NCBI GenBank assembly: GCA_017483605.1
Contig: JAFUWG010000023.1
Coordinates: forward strand, 1-64,000
Source: Bacteroidaceae bacterium
Lineage (GTDB): Bacteria > Bacteroidota > Bacteroidia > Bacteroidales > Bacteroidaceae
Direction: 5' to 3'
DNA: 64,000 nucleotides
Notes under the pieces: model-generated
Database searches by the model: none
The model's input: only the letters and a program-made list of their open reading frames with translations
Told to the model about the DNA's origin: nothing
Shown: piece by piece, positions 34,762-44,569 of the stretch
Layout of the letters: each line of letters starts with the position of its first letter
Position numbering within the stretch: position 1 is the first letter of the stretch
Translations under genes and position numbers: made by a program

Positions 34762-35759
34762 TGAAAGAGTACAATGATTATAGTTTGCTGAATCACAACA
34801 CGTTTGGTATGGATGTTTGTGCCAAGCGTTATGTGGAGTATGACAGCGAGAGAGAACTTCAGGCTTTGATTCCAACGCTCAAAGGTGATGTGCTGCACAT
34901 GGGTGGCGGCAGCAATCTGCTCTTCAAGGGGGACTTTGAGGGGACGGTGTTGCATAGTGCCATCAAGGGTGTCGAAGTGGAGGAAGAAAACGAGCGTGAG
35001 GTGCTGGTGAGGGCAGGTGCCGGTGTTGTGTGGGATGATTTTGTGGCATGGGCGGTTGAGCATGGATATGGTGGTGTGGAAAACTTGTCGCTCATTCCTG
35101 GCGAAGTGGGGGCGAGTGCCGTGCAGAACATTGGGGCGTATGGCGTGGAGGCAAAAGATGTGATTGCGTTGGTGGAGGCGATAGCATTGCAGAGTGGCCA
35201 GAAGCGTTGTTTCGGCACAGCGGAATGTGATTATGCCTATCGCCAGAGCATTTTCAAGAAGGAGTGGAAGGGCAAGTATGCCATCACATACGTGACGTAT
35301 CGTTTGCAGAAGGAGCCTGTGCTGAAGTTGGAGTATGGCAATATCAAGGCGATGTTGGCAGACAAGGCGAATGTGACCATTGCAGATGTGCGACAGGCGA
35401 TTATTGATATTCGTAACGCCAAACTGCCTGACCCGAAAGTGCAAGGCAATGCAGGTAGTTTCTTCATGAACCCTGTGGTGAGTCGGGAGAAGTTTTTGGC
35501 AATTCAGAAGGACTATCCTCGGATGCCTTACTACGAAGTGGAGGGTGGCGTGAAAATTCCTGCGGGGTGGATGATTGAGCAGTGCGGATGGAAAGGTAAG
35601 TCGCTTGGTAGGGCAGGGGTGCATGACAAACAGGCATTGGTGCTGGTGAATCTCGGCGGTGCAACGTCGGAGGAAATCATCACGCTGTGCAACACCATTT
35701 GCTGCGATGTGAAAGAGAGATTTGGAATAGACATTCATCCAGAAGTGAACTTGATATGA
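34761..35759 (+). CDS. murB: UDP-N-acetylenolpyruvoylglucosamine reductase
   Basis: This FAD enzyme makes UDP-N-acetylmuramate for peptidoglycan. It is 332 aa long (type I size). The FAD-binding segment includes '[16 protein letters not shown]' and '[20 protein letters not shown]'. '[16 protein letters not shown]' carries the Tyr/Arg region. The catalytic Ser is in '[14 protein letters not shown]' and a late Glu is near 'DIHPEVNLI'. It overlaps the upstream lipoprotein gene by one base and the downstream MBL hydrolase gene by four. Confidence 0.95.
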   Translation: MKEYNDYSLLNHNTFGMDVCAKRYVEYDSERELQALIPTLKGDVLHMGGGSNLLFKGDFEGTVLHSAIKGVEVEEENEREVLVRAGAGVVWDDFVAWAVEHGYGGVENLSLIPGEVGASAVQNIGAYGVEAKDVIALVEAIALQSGQKRCFGTAECDYAYRQSIFKKEWKGKYAITYVTYRLQKEPVLKLEYGNIKAMLADKANVTIADVRQAIIDIRNAKLPDPKVQGNAGSFFMNPVVSREKFLAIQKDYPRMPYYEVEGGVKIPAGWMIEQCGWKGKSLGRAGVHDKQALVLVNLGGATSEEIITLCNTICCDVKERFGIDIHPEVNLI

Positions 35760-36640
35760 AAATTACGATACTAGGATGCGGCACCTCTTGTGGTGTGCCT
35801 CAAATCGGCTGTCCTTGCGATGTCTGTACTTCTACCGACCCGAAAGACAAACGGCTGCGTACTTCGAGCCTCGTCGAAGTGGGTGGCAAGCACATTTTGA
35901 TTGATTGCGGTCCCGACTTCCGTGAGCAGATGCTTCGTATCGACTTTAAGCCTCTCGATGCCGTCCTTATCACGCATGAGCACTATGACCATGTGGGTGG
36001 ATTGGACGACCTCCGTCCTTACAGCATCTTTGGCGATGTCGATGTGTATGCCGAGAAGTTCTGTATTGACCATCTGATGGAACGCATTCCTTATTGCTTC
36101 ACACCGAAAGAAAAGCGTTATCCTGGTGTGCCAGCCCTCAATCTGATTGAGATAGAGCCTCACGTGCCTATCGTGATAAAGGACGTAGAGAAAGAGCCAA
36201 TGGCATCGGAGTATCTGGAAGATGCGGTGAAGATGAAGCGTCAGCAGGTGTGGGACGAACTGAAAAGGCGGAAGGAACAGGAAGGGGAATCGGAGCATTA
36301 TGATGTGGAAATCATGCCGATTCGTGTCATGCACGGCAAACTCCCCATTGTCGGTTTCCGCATTGAGAACTTTGCCTACATCACCGACATGAAGACCATT
36401 CCGGATTCTGAATATGCCTATCTTGAGGGCGTTGATTACATGATTGTCAATGGACTTCGCCACAAAGAGCATCCCAGTCATCAAACCATCGAAGAGGCGA
36501 TTGCTTTCTCTCGGCGTCTTGGTGTGAAAGAGACATGGCTCGTCCACATGAGTCACCACATCCGTCCTCATGCCATCGAAGAAAAAGATCTGCCCGAAGG
36601 CATCCATCTGGCATACGATGGTGAAGTGATAGAATTTTGA
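35756..36640 (+). CDS. MBL-fold metal-dependent hydrolase (PhnP-like)
   Basis: This 294-aa metallo-beta-lactamase-fold phosphodiesterase-type protein starts inside the murB stop codon. The N-terminus '[18 protein letters not shown]' is typical of the PhnP-like branch. The metal motif is HEHYDH in '[19 protein letters not shown]'. Later His/Asp ligands are in 'ITDMKT' and '[11 protein letters not shown]'. The natural substrate is unknown. It is the last gene of the operon and ends at a shared terminator. Confidence 0.88.
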   Translation: MKITILGCGTSCGVPQIGCPCDVCTSTDPKDKRLRTSSLVEVGGKHILIDCGPDFREQMLRIDFKPLDAVLITHEHYDHVGGLDDLRPYSIFGDVDVYAEKFCIDHLMERIPYCFTPKEKRYPGVPALNLIEIEPHVPIVIKDVEKEPMASEYLEDAVKMKRQQVWDELKRRKEQEGESEHYDVEIMPIRVMHGKLPIVGFRIENFAYITDMKTIPDSEYAYLEGVDYMIVNGLRHKEHPSHQTIEEAIAFSRRLGVKETWLVHMSHHIRPHAIEEKDLPEGIHLAYDGEVIEF

Positions 36641-36666
36641 CTTCAAAGATAATTTGACGAGAACGA

Positions 36667-36696
36667 AAAAGGCAACCGAACAATCGGTTGCCTTTT
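36667..36696. terminator. Bidirectional terminator between the MBL gene and oadB
   Basis: GGCAACCGA (36671-36679) pairs with TCGGTTGCC (36684-36692) around a 4-nt loop. A on one side and T on the other give U tracts on both strands. Confidence 0.9.
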
Positions 36697-36719
36697 ATAT
36701 TATAAATAATGTGTAAATC

Positions 36720-37982
36720 TTACAAACTCATGTTCTGCAAGAACGAAATGAGTACACCGGCTGCTACGGCAGAGCCAATCACGCCAGAGACGTTGGAGGA
36801 CATGCAGTAGTTGAGCACGTGGTTCTTGGGGTCGTACTTGGTGGAAATCTCGTTGCAGACGCGAGATGCCATAGGCACGGCTGAAAGACCTGTTGCACCG
36901 ATGAGCGGATTGATTTTTTTCTTGGAGAAGAGGTTCGTAATCTTCACCATGCAGATACCAGAAGCAATCGAGAGGCCGAAAGCGAAGAAGCCGCCGACCA
37001 CAATGCCGATAGTTGTCCAGTTGAGGAATGCCTGAACCGTCATGGTGGCACCCACGCAAAGACCAAGGAAGACGGTGGCGGTGTTCATGATGGAGTTGCT
37101 GATGGTGTCGAACAGACGGCTGGTGTCAGAACCAATCTCCTTCAGCAAGTTACCGAACATGAGCATACCAATCAGAGATACGGCTGATGGTACGAGCAAC
37201 GCTACAATGGTAGTCACAGCAATCGGGAAGATAATCTTGATGACCTTCTCGTTCTTCATTTTCTGACCAGAAGGATAAAGTTTGTCTTGCTCCTTCATGT
37301 TGATTTTCAGTTCCTTCTCGGAGCATAGCAGTTTCACCACGAGTGGGATGATGACTGGTACGAGCGCCATGTAAGAGTAAGCCGCAATGGCGATGGGTGC
37401 AAGAAGGTGAGGAGCCAACTTGATGGTTGTGAAGATGGCGGTAGGGCCATCAGCACCACCGATGATGCCGAGCGATGCAGCCTCCTTGATGTTGAACTGT
37501 CCTGAAGCCACAGCGATGATGAGCACAGCGAAGATACCCATCTGTGCAGCAGCGCCGAAGATGGAGAGGCGAAGGTTGCGGAGCATGGGACCGAAGTCGG
37601 TCAAAGCACCCACACCCATGAAAATCACTGGAGGGAGGAAACCTGTCTTGATGAGCATGTAGTAGAGGAAGTTCATCAATCCGAGGTCGTGAGCAATCTG
37701 GGGAAGCGACATCTCCCAGATGTTCTCTGCCAGCACCTTTCCTGAAGCATCGACAATACGTCCGGCTTCGTCTGCCTGATACACACCCATGTCGCCGCCG
37801 GGGAAGTTGGCAATCAACACGCCGAAGGCAATGGGGATGAGCAGCAGGGGCTCGAAGTGCTTGACGATGCCGAGGTACAGAAGTACGAAGGCAAGCAGAT
37901 ACATGATGAGGTAGGTACCGTTTGACGCGATGATGTCGCTGAACGCAGTCATCTGGTACACATTATTCAGTATTTCTTCCAT
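36720..37982 (-). CDS. oadB: Sodium-pumping oxaloacetate decarboxylase beta subunit
   Basis: This inner-membrane protein decarboxylates carboxybiotin and pumps sodium out. It is 420 aa long with about ten hydrophobic segments. Typical segments are 'PPVIFMGVGALTDFGPML', with the sodium-site Asp, 'GGADGPTAIFTTIKLAPHLL', and 'LNYCMSSNVSGVIGSAVAAG' near the C-terminus. It lies 2 nt after oadA in the oadG-oadA-oadB order. Confidence 0.94.
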   Translation of the reverse strand: MEEILNNVYQMTAFSDIIASNGTYLIMYLLAFVLLYLGIVKHFEPLLLIPIAFGVLIANFPGGDMGVYQADEAGRIVDASGKVLAENIWEMSLPQIAHDLGLMNFLYYMLIKTGFLPPVIFMGVGALTDFGPMLRNLRLSIFGAAAQMGIFAVLIIAVASGQFNIKEAASLGIIGGADGPTAIFTTIKLAPHLLAPIAIAAYSYMALVPVIIPLVVKLLCSEKELKINMKEQDKLYPSGQKMKNEKVIKIIFPIAVTTIVALLVPSAVSLIGMLMFGNLLKEIGSDTSRLFDTISNSIMNTATVFLGLCVGATMTVQAFLNWTTIGIVVGGFFAFGLSIASGICMVKITNLFSKKKINPLIGATGLSAVPMASRVCNEISTKYDPKNHVLNYCMSSNVSGVIGSAVAAGVLISFLQNMSL

Positions 37983-37984
37983 AT

Positions 37985-39826
37985 TTAAGCCATTTTCATG
38001 ATTGGGTCATCTTCTTCTACAGAGTCGCCTGAGTTGACGAGGATGGCTGTGATGGTGCCTGCCTTGTCAGCACGGATGGCGTTGAAGGTCTTCATTGCCT
38101 CGATGTAGCCGAGAGTGTCACCAGCCTGTACAGCGTCGCCCACCTTCTTAGGAGTCTCTGAGTTGTCTTTCACGAGGTAGAACTTACCCTCCAGTGGAGC
38201 GAGGATGTCCTCACCTTCACCAGCAGGGGCAGCAGCGGGTGCGGCACCTGCGGTTGGAGCAGCAGGAGTGGCGTCGCCGTAAGCGATTTCCACCTTGTAG
38301 TTCACGCCGTTCACCTGAACAGTCACGCTCTTAGGACCTTCGGCACCTGCGGCTGGTGCGTTCTTGGCAGCCTTACGCTTTGCCAAGTCAGCCTCGAAGT
38401 CAGCCTTTGCCTTACCGCTCTTGTAAGCACGATACTGCTCTGGGTGCATAGCGAGTTCAAAGAGTTCCTCGTCGTCCTCGCCGAGTTCCCAACCGTTCTC
38501 CTGCATCTCCTTCTTAAACTCATCGAGTTTGTCGGGATAGTAAGACTGTGGGTCTTCGGTCTCGAACTCACGACCCTGCTCTTTTGCCATCGCAATGAGT
38601 TCAGGAGCCACAGGGCCAGGCAACTGACCTGCCTTGCCAAGAATCATGTCCCAGATGGTGTCGGCAATCATGCTCCAACGCTCCTTGCCTTTCTCCATCT
38701 GAATCACGTTCATTAGGGCGAGGTTCTTCACATACTGAGAGAATGGAGTCACGAGGCAAGGATAACCGACCTTTGGCCAAACGTATGCCACCTCGTCGAA
38801 GAGTTTGATGAGCAGGTCGTCGGTGGTCAGTTCTGGCTGATTGTTCTTCACCTTCCACTTGTTAAGCGACTTGAGGTTGTCCTCCAAGTCGGTCATCAGC
38901 GAACCCATCATGCCACCAGGAAGACCTGGCTTGACGAGCAGCGAGTTGTTGATGTGGTTGAGGTCGGGGATGTAGTAGCCAAGGAAGTCATCGCACATCT
39001 CCTGAATCTGTGTGCGTACCTCCATGTAGGCGGCCATATTGATTTCCTTCACCTTGAAGCCTGCATCCTTCAGCATCTCCTGCACGGCGATGATGTCGGC
39101 GTGACCAGTACCCCAAGAGAGAGGAGACATACCTGTATCCACATAGTCGCAACCTGCCTCGCAAACCTCGAGGATAGAAGCCATGTTGAAGCCAGGGCCA
39201 GCGTGAGAGTGATACTGGATGACGATGTCCTTCTTCAGTTTCTTGATGCCCTCCACAATCTTGCCGAGCGATACAGGGCGACCGATACCTGCCATGTCCT
39301 TCAGACAGATTTCGTCAGCACCAGCGTCGATGAACTGCTTGGCGAGGTTCACGTAGTATTCCACGGTGTGGATAGGGGAGTAAGTGATGCAGAGGGCTGC
39401 CTGAGCAATCATGCCAGCCTCCTTGGCATACTTGATGGAAGGTATCACGTTGCGTGGGTCGTTCAATCCACAGAAAATACGAGTGATGTCAGTGCCCTGT
39501 GCCTTCTTCACCTTGTAGAAGAGTTTACGCACGTCCTTTGGCACTGGGCTCATGCGGAGGCCGTTCAGTGCACGGTCCAACATGTGCGTCTGGATGCCAG
39601 CCTCATGGAAAGGCTTTGTCCACTCACGGACAGACTTGTTAGGGTTTTCTCCGTAGAGAAGGTTTACCTGCTCAAAGCCACCACCGTTGGTTTCCACACG
39701 GTCGAAGCATCCCATCTTGATGATGGCAGGAGCCACTTTTACGAGTTGGTCCACACGAGGCTGATACTTGCCAGCACTCTGCCACATATCGCGGAAGACC
39801 AGTGAGAACTTTACTTCTTTTGCCAT
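37985..39826 (-). CDS. oadA: Oxaloacetate decarboxylase alpha subunit / biotin carboxyl carrier
   Basis: This 613-aa enzyme transfers CO2 from a carboxylic acid (oxaloacetate or a close relative) to biotin. The carboxyltransferase domain starts 'FSLVFRDMWQSAG' and includes metal ligands in 'YHSHAGPG' and 'ICLKDMAGIG'. An Ala/Pro-rich linker (about 495-545) leads to the biotinyl domain with the biotin Lys in 'YIEAMKTFNAIRA'. Methylmalonyl-CoA decarboxylase alpha subunits differ, so oadA is preferred. It sits between oadG and oadB. Confidence 0.93.
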   Translation of the reverse strand: MAKEVKFSLVFRDMWQSAGKYQPRVDQLVKVAPAIIKMGCFDRVETNGGGFEQVNLLYGENPNKSVREWTKPFHEAGIQTHMLDRALNGLRMSPVPKDVRKLFYKVKKAQGTDITRIFCGLNDPRNVIPSIKYAKEAGMIAQAALCITYSPIHTVEYYVNLAKQFIDAGADEICLKDMAGIGRPVSLGKIVEGIKKLKKDIVIQYHSHAGPGFNMASILEVCEAGCDYVDTGMSPLSWGTGHADIIAVQEMLKDAGFKVKEINMAAYMEVRTQIQEMCDDFLGYYIPDLNHINNSLLVKPGLPGGMMGSLMTDLEDNLKSLNKWKVKNNQPELTTDDLLIKLFDEVAYVWPKVGYPCLVTPFSQYVKNLALMNVIQMEKGKERWSMIADTIWDMILGKAGQLPGPVAPELIAMAKEQGREFETEDPQSYYPDKLDEFKKEMQENGWELGEDDEELFELAMHPEQYRAYKSGKAKADFEADLAKRKAAKNAPAAGAEGPKSVTVQVNGVNYKVEIAYGDATPAAPTAGAAPAAAPAGEGEDILAPLEGKFYLVKDNSETPKKVGDAVQAGDTLGYIEAMKTFNAIRADKAGTITAILVNSGDSVEEDDPIMKMA

Positions 39827-39852
39827 ATTCTTTTTATCCTTAAAATTTTACC

Positions 39853-40122
39853 TTACAATTTTGTGATTTTTGCTGCACGACCCTTGCCGCCAGTGATTTG
39901 GCTGATGGTAGCGTCGATGATAGCCTTTGTGTTTGCGTCAATCGCCTCGATAGCCTTGGCAGCAGGAGCCACCTTCTTAGCCACCGTCTCTTCGGGAGCC
40001 CATTTGTTCACTGCCCAGATGAGGAGTTTGCCGAGATAAATCACAATGAGCAGCACGAGGAACACCGTGACCATACCGACAACGAGGAGCTGCAAAGCCC
40101 CATAAATGTCATTTGTAATCAT
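39853..40122 (-). CDS. oadG: OadG-like gamma subunit
   Basis: This 89-aa single-span membrane protein (helix about 10-32, 'LLVVGMVTVFLVLLIVIYLG') assembles the decarboxylase complex. A short soluble tail has 'TKAIIDATISQITGGKGRA', typical of the Bacteroidota form. It is the first gene of the oadGAB operon. A TATATTTG promoter box is the complement of 40163-40170, within a segment duplicated at 41.1 kb. Confidence 0.88.
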   Translation of the reverse strand: MITNDIYGALQLLVVGMVTVFLVLLIVIYLGKLLIWAVNKWAPEETVAKKVAPAAKAIEAIDANTKAIIDATISQITGGKGRAAKITKL

Positions 40123-40160
40123 ATTCTGTAAAATTTAAATCTTTCTACGTTAAAAAACGG

Positions 40161-40263
40161 TGCAAATATACAAAAAAAGTCCCACATATTTAATAATATG
40201 CAAGACCTTTTTTGCAAAACGACACAAAAAGCAGGGTTTTAGGATGAAAATGGCATGAGATGG
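40161..40263. repeat. About 100-bp direct repeat flanking HEPN/MNT, copy 1 (next to oadG)
   Basis: This segment is repeated in the same orientation at 41106-41195 with about 85-90 percent identity judged by eye and one gap. It carries the oadG promoter. The TA genes lie between the two copies. Confidence 0.85.
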
Positions 40264-40311
40264 AGCCTCTTCACTTTATAGAGCCATTCAAATGTTATAT
40301 AAGAGGCCCAA

Positions 40312-40746
40312 CTATTCTGTCACTAAATCAGCCTCTTGTCCAGCAAGCCAGCCATCTATTTGCTCTTTTATCGTCAGAACAAAAGTCTTAGCATTTGGAT
40401 ATAGGTCATCGACCGTTCTCAAATCGTGAGTGATAAAATCGTCATAGTCACCTGTAGAACGTTTGGAAAATAGTTTGCTGTAAAACCTTCCTAACTCTGG
40501 AGACAGTTTTCCCGTCAGTACAAAATGTAGTCCTAATTTTTGTCGAACTCCCTCGTGCGATTTTACCTCAATCTTGTTTGCAATCAACCATGCACATGCT
40601 GCATAGAAACAGGCATAATACATTCTATTGACAGCCGTGTTATAAAATCCATTTTCACGATGACTTTCTACCTCCTTCAATGTCGCGATTGCATTCTGAA
40701 TGCGATACCGCACAATGTCCACTCTTTGTTGGTCTGTCAGCATCAT
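40312..40746 (-). CDS. HEPN-domain toxin (HepT-like)
   Basis: This small all-helical protein of 144 aa belongs to the HEPN group that pairs with MNT nucleotidyltransferases. The core helix is 'TAVNRMYYACFYAACAWLIA'. 'SHEGVRQKLGLHF' holds a R-x5-H arrangement (Arg68, His74), within the RX4-6H range of HEPN ribonucleases, and 'RSTGDYDDF' is also conserved in this branch. It overlaps the MNT gene by four bases. By family knowledge it is probably an RNase toxin neutralised by the MNT partner. Confidence 0.85.
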   Translation of the reverse strand: MMLTDQQRVDIVRYRIQNAIATLKEVESHRENGFYNTAVNRMYYACFYAACAWLIANKIEVKSHEGVRQKLGLHFVLTGKLSPELGRFYSKLFSKRSTGDYDDFITHDLRTVDDLYPNAKTFVLTIKEQIDGWLAGQEADLVTE

Positions 40747-41051
40747 AAACGTATCCCTTCATTTTCGACATTAATGTAAAAGGGAGAGACTCGTTTGCCC
40801 CATTGCGACTTAGGCATAATGATGGGATTGATGAGCACACCAGTCTGGAGTTCAATCTGATAAAGAGGCGAGAAGATGGCATCTTCCTCTTCGCTGGTCA
40901 CATTAGGCTGGTCAACCAAAATCAGCAAATCAATATCAGAGTTTTTTTGTGCATCCCCACGGGCCTCGCTTCCATATAGGCGAGCCTCCAGCCTATATGG
41001 ACTCTTCTTCAATGCCTGTTGAATGTTTTGTACAATCTCCAATCGTCTCAT
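40743..41051 (-). CDS. MNT-type nucleotidyltransferase antitoxin
   Basis: This 102-aa minimal nucleotidyltransferase has the signature 'LYGSEARGDAQKNSDIDLLI', which supplies the GS and DxD catalytic parts (Gly27-Ser28, Asp39/Asp41). In HepT/MntA systems it modifies the HEPN toxin with AMP and blocks it. It is the first gene of the pair. The promoter has a -7 TATCTTTG (complement of 41068-41075) and a -33 TTTG (complement of 41096-41099), 20 bp apart. Confidence 0.88.
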   Translation of the reverse strand: MRRLEIVQNIQQALKKSPYRLEARLYGSEARGDAQKNSDIDLLILVDQPNVTSEEEDAIFSPLYQIELQTGVLINPIIMPKSQWGKRVSPFYINVENEGIRL

Positions 41052-41105
41052 AAGTCAAATCTTTTTGCAAAGATAGCAAATTTATCTTTCTCTGTCAAAT
41101 CTCTG

Positions 41106-41195
41106 TACAAATATACAAAAAAAGTCTCACATATTTATTTTTTTTTGCAAAACGGCACAAAAAGTAGGGTCTTAGGATGAAAATGCTATGAGATG
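41106..41195. repeat. Direct repeat flanking HEPN/MNT, copy 2
   Basis: This matches 40161-40263 in the same orientation and keeps the TATATTTG box on the minus strand (complement of 41108-41115). It looks like a copied oadG upstream region on the far side of the TA pair. Confidence 0.85.
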
Positions 41196-41255
41196 AAACA
41201 AAGAAAGATTATGTGGCAGTTCCAATCTCAACCTTTTCTTTTCGGCGGATTCAGA

Positions 41256-44177
41256 TTAAAATTTTACCACAAGGTGTCCCATATAATAACTTGGGACATT
41301 ATTCAGCCAAACTTCCATCTTTGAAGTTCCGTTGAACAATTCGTACCTTGTATCTATACCGTGGAATATATCATAGGCATCAAACATAACTGTAATATTC
41401 TTTTTGCGAGTAAATGAATAAGACAGAGAAACATTGCAGATGAACTCATTATTGTTCATGGCAGGGTCTTCATAACCACGTCGACTTATCACAGTGGCAT
41501 CAGCAGATACACTCATGCCAAATGGCGTTGTATAGACGACTTGTCCACCATAATTGATTTTTATTCTGTTGAGAGTATTGAAACTGCTCAGATTGCCGAC
41601 TGAATATCTCCAGTCAACCCCACCATTAAGAGTTGAAGAAAACTGTCCCAGCGTGTAGGTTAAGGAAAGTCTTTGGTCTAACTTGCCTGTATTGATTTTG
41701 CAAAGCATGTCTGTATCCCAATCGTATGCCATTGCATATCCTACATTATGGATATAGGAAAGTGTTGTCCTTGAACTTGCATAGAAATGTTTGGCTTTAT
41801 CCAAATCCCTGTTAAGTCCGTACGAGACATCTGCTTGCCAGTTGCCATTGACATTCATAGGAGTATAATGGTAAACACTTTTTCCCGTATCATATACAGT
41901 CCTTGTGCTTATGTCGTTCCTCTTCATGTCAACATGTCCACTCACATACATGTTCTGGTTGATGGATTTCTTGCGTGTGACGAACCTCAAGTCGAGATTG
42001 CAGGATTCCGTCTTCTTCAATCCTGCATTTTTGTATTCAATGTAAGTTGGATTAGACGCATCAGTCTCTCCCACAAGTTTTGTGAAATCAGGCTCCCTCA
42101 TGTCATACCTCATACTTAGTGAAAACGTCTTGTTTGAGTCATCCCATTTTCGCTCATACCTGTAGTTGGCATCGAACAACCAGTTTGAACGCTTGGCAAT
42201 GGTGTCTAACTGATATCCTCGATAAGTCATCTTGTCATGCTTGTTGTGAACGCTAAGCTGCAAATCATTTTCGTTTGACACATTGCCATTCTCCACGTAT
42301 TTGTAGAATGAAATCTTACCATTATATGCTCTGTTCATAAGGCTGTAGTCGTAGGAATTGGCATGGTCACGAGAAAGCATCAGTGAGTCTTCCGTAAGAG
42401 GTAACGCCTCTATGTCATAAACGTCCATATCATCCCATCCATTCAGCAACCAATCAAGACGGTAGTTATAGTTCAGACAATTACTATAACTCTGACGGTA
42501 TGAGAATGAGGGTTTGCAAGTCCATCCTTTCAGAACTATGCTGTATGTCAGATTTGCATGATAGGCATAATCTCTATGCTCCATATTCAGATATCTGTTG
42601 CAGTTGTCATCAGCCTTGCCACTAAACGTCGTTTTGTTGAAACGGTTAAATTCTTCATTCGGATTCTTTCTGGTGTAATGGCCATTCATCTCAAAAGAGA
42701 TATTGTCTCCATTCTTCAGTTTCCGAGAATAATCCATATTGCCCGACAACGTCAAATCCTTGTATTTTATTCTAGAGTTTGTTGCGCTACGATATGTAAT
42801 ATGCTTGTCTGTAATGGCTGTTGTCGGCATTGCATGGATAGAATCAAGCATGTCGCTCAAAGAACCCATCACGCTTGGATCGTCATCCATCATTGCACCC
42901 TTAGATTTGTGGTCATACTTCTGAGTGCTGTAGCTGAGTTTCAGATTAGAAGTAAACCTGTATGGTTTGAAAGGATGCTGCATCTTGAATGTATTTGCCA
43001 CATTCAGATTGACATTCTTGGTCAATGCGTTACTGCGGAACATGCTATAGTTGCAGGCATTGTCAAGATAATCACGAGTGAATCCAAATGAACATTCATC
43101 ATTATCTTGCATCAGCAACGAAGACTCCAAATTCTCAGAAAACCGCTTGTCCTTATCATTCAACAAATACGACACATTTGCCTCTTTCCTTTTGATGATT
43201 CCACTGGAATTCCAATTGTCACTCCATGTGCCATCCTCGCCTGGATGACGGAAATCATTAATATTGTTAACATTGCCAAAGGTTGTGAAACGAGAATGGT
43301 TGGTGATGTTCATACCGAATAACCGTCCAAGATACCTGTCTTTTGTTCCTCCTGCCGCCTCTGCATTACCAAAGAAACGCCCCATATACTCCTTCTTCAT
43401 CTGCACATTCATAACATAATCCTTCTTCTCGATATCCTTCCCAATCCATGCACTCTTCTCTGTTGATCTCTCAAACACTCGGATGTCCTTCACCACATAA
43501 TATGGCAGGTTGTCAAGCATAACCTTGTTGTTACCCTTATAGAAAGAATCTCCGTTCAGCATCAGTTCATCAATTTTTCTTCCATTCACAAAGATCTCGC
43601 CTTCTTTATTGATCTCCGTGTTTGGCAACTGCTTGATTAACGAACTGAGCATACTGCCATCAGGGACATTGAAAGCATCCGCATGAAAGACTATGGTGTC
43701 GCCCTTATATGCCATCCTTACTTTAGTCGCCTTTACAACCACTTCTCCCAACGCAAGTTCTTTATCTACATTCATCATACTCTTCCGCTTCATATAGTGC
43801 CAAGGAGCGTCAAAATATTCGTTGCGTGCAACATGGTTAATGTTGAAGTCAATATATTTTGTTTCAAAGTCCTTATGTTCTGCCTTAATAATGTATTTCT
43901 CAGGCTTTCTTGGAATATGAAAACGATATGTGGCATCATTGCCTTTGTTTTCACATATAGTACTGTCAAGCACAATACTATCCCCAGTCATAAGAGTTAC
44001 CTTTGCACTCACTCCTGCCTTGGTGAAAGAGTCGAGCACATGTCCCCAAAGTGAGATAGTCTTCACTTCCCTTTGTTGGGCAGAAAGAAGGTTTGTACCA
44101 CAAAATATCACAAAAAGCAAAAATAATCTATCAGATTTATGGTGTATCATATCACTTTTTATTGGATGTTGTTTCAT
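41256..44177 (-). CDS. Large outer membrane beta-barrel protein (TonB-receptor-like)
   Basis: This 973-aa protein has a signal region ending 'LLSAQQ'. An ATG at 44150 is an alternative start, and a much earlier ATG at 44303 lies inside a structured leader and is unlikely. A carboxypeptidase-regulatory-like beta-sandwich (about 45-150) is followed by a plug-like region ('PDGSMLSSLIKQLPNTEINK', 'LMLNGDSFYKGNNKVMLDNL') and a long barrel ending 'YYMGHLVVKF'. Such proteins of Bacteroidales look like TonB receptors but often lack a SusD partner, as here. The cargo is unknown. A long leader precedes it. Confidence 0.85.
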   Translation of the reverse strand: MKQHPIKSDMIHHKSDRLFLLFVIFCGTNLLSAQQREVKTISLWGHVLDSFTKAGVSAKVTLMTGDSIVLDSTICENKGNDATYRFHIPRKPEKYIIKAEHKDFETKYIDFNINHVARNEYFDAPWHYMKRKSMMNVDKELALGEVVVKATKVRMAYKGDTIVFHADAFNVPDGSMLSSLIKQLPNTEINKEGEIFVNGRKIDELMLNGDSFYKGNNKVMLDNLPYYVVKDIRVFERSTEKSAWIGKDIEKKDYVMNVQMKKEYMGRFFGNAEAAGGTKDRYLGRLFGMNITNHSRFTTFGNVNNINDFRHPGEDGTWSDNWNSSGIIKRKEANVSYLLNDKDKRFSENLESSLLMQDNDECSFGFTRDYLDNACNYSMFRSNALTKNVNLNVANTFKMQHPFKPYRFTSNLKLSYSTQKYDHKSKGAMMDDDPSVMGSLSDMLDSIHAMPTTAITDKHITYRSATNSRIKYKDLTLSGNMDYSRKLKNGDNISFEMNGHYTRKNPNEEFNRFNKTTFSGKADDNCNRYLNMEHRDYAYHANLTYSIVLKGWTCKPSFSYRQSYSNCLNYNYRLDWLLNGWDDMDVYDIEALPLTEDSLMLSRDHANSYDYSLMNRAYNGKISFYKYVENGNVSNENDLQLSVHNKHDKMTYRGYQLDTIAKRSNWLFDANYRYERKWDDSNKTFSLSMRYDMREPDFTKLVGETDASNPTYIEYKNAGLKKTESCNLDLRFVTRKKSINQNMYVSGHVDMKRNDISTRTVYDTGKSVYHYTPMNVNGNWQADVSYGLNRDLDKAKHFYASSRTTLSYIHNVGYAMAYDWDTDMLCKINTGKLDQRLSLTYTLGQFSSTLNGGVDWRYSVGNLSSFNTLNRIKINYGGQVVYTTPFGMSVSADATVISRRGYEDPAMNNNEFICNVSLSYSFTRKKNITVMFDAYDIFHGIDTRYELFNGTSKMEVWLNNVPSYYMGHLVVKF

Positions 44178-44265
44178 CACGCTCTTGATGATGAAAAAAG
44201 ATTCTCTTTCAAATCCAGACACAAAAAAGGCGTGGAGCCGACTTTTTGCGATTCTACTTAGAGGC

Positions 44266-44361
44266 TCTGGACTGCCCGAACAAGAAATCTTAGTCAAGCC
44301 CACGCTGAAACAGCATGGGCGTTATAACGATTGTTCTTCTTGTTCGGTGGAATTGTCCAGA
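44266..44361 (-). ncRNA. Structured 5' leader segment of the large barrel gene
   Basis: On the minus-strand transcript three nested helices can form: 44266-44272 with 44355-44361 (7 bp), CCGAACAAGAA at 44276-44286 with 44337-44347 (11 bp), and 44298-44307 with 44311-44320 (10 bp with one mismatch, 3-nt loop). A minus-strand -7 box TACATTTG (complement of 44493-44500) would give a leader of about 310 nt. This could be a regulatory RNA or a terminator/attenuator. No known class was recognised. Confidence 0.55.
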
Positions 44362-44549
44362 TTCCTAAGTTCGAGTAACAAAAGCTAACGCTCTTTATTT
44401 TATGTCTTTATGCAATATCTGTCTTTATCTCATAGGCTTTGTTTTATTTGTAAATGGATAGATTCAAAATCCATGTTTGATGGTTGATGTTGCAAATGTA
44501 CTAAAACTTTTTTATCCATAAAAAGATTTGTTCGCATTTTTGTGATTCC

Positions 44550-44569
44550 GCCAATTTTGTTGGCTTTTT
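44550..44569 (+). terminator. Small plus-strand hairpin with T5
   Basis: GCCAA (44550-44554) and TTGGC (44560-44564) are followed by five T. It is weak, and no plus-strand gene leads into it. The surrounding 44362-45034 region (T-rich stretch, two copies of TCCTGCCCGATG near 44775 and 44846) contains no convincing gene. Confidence 0.3.
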
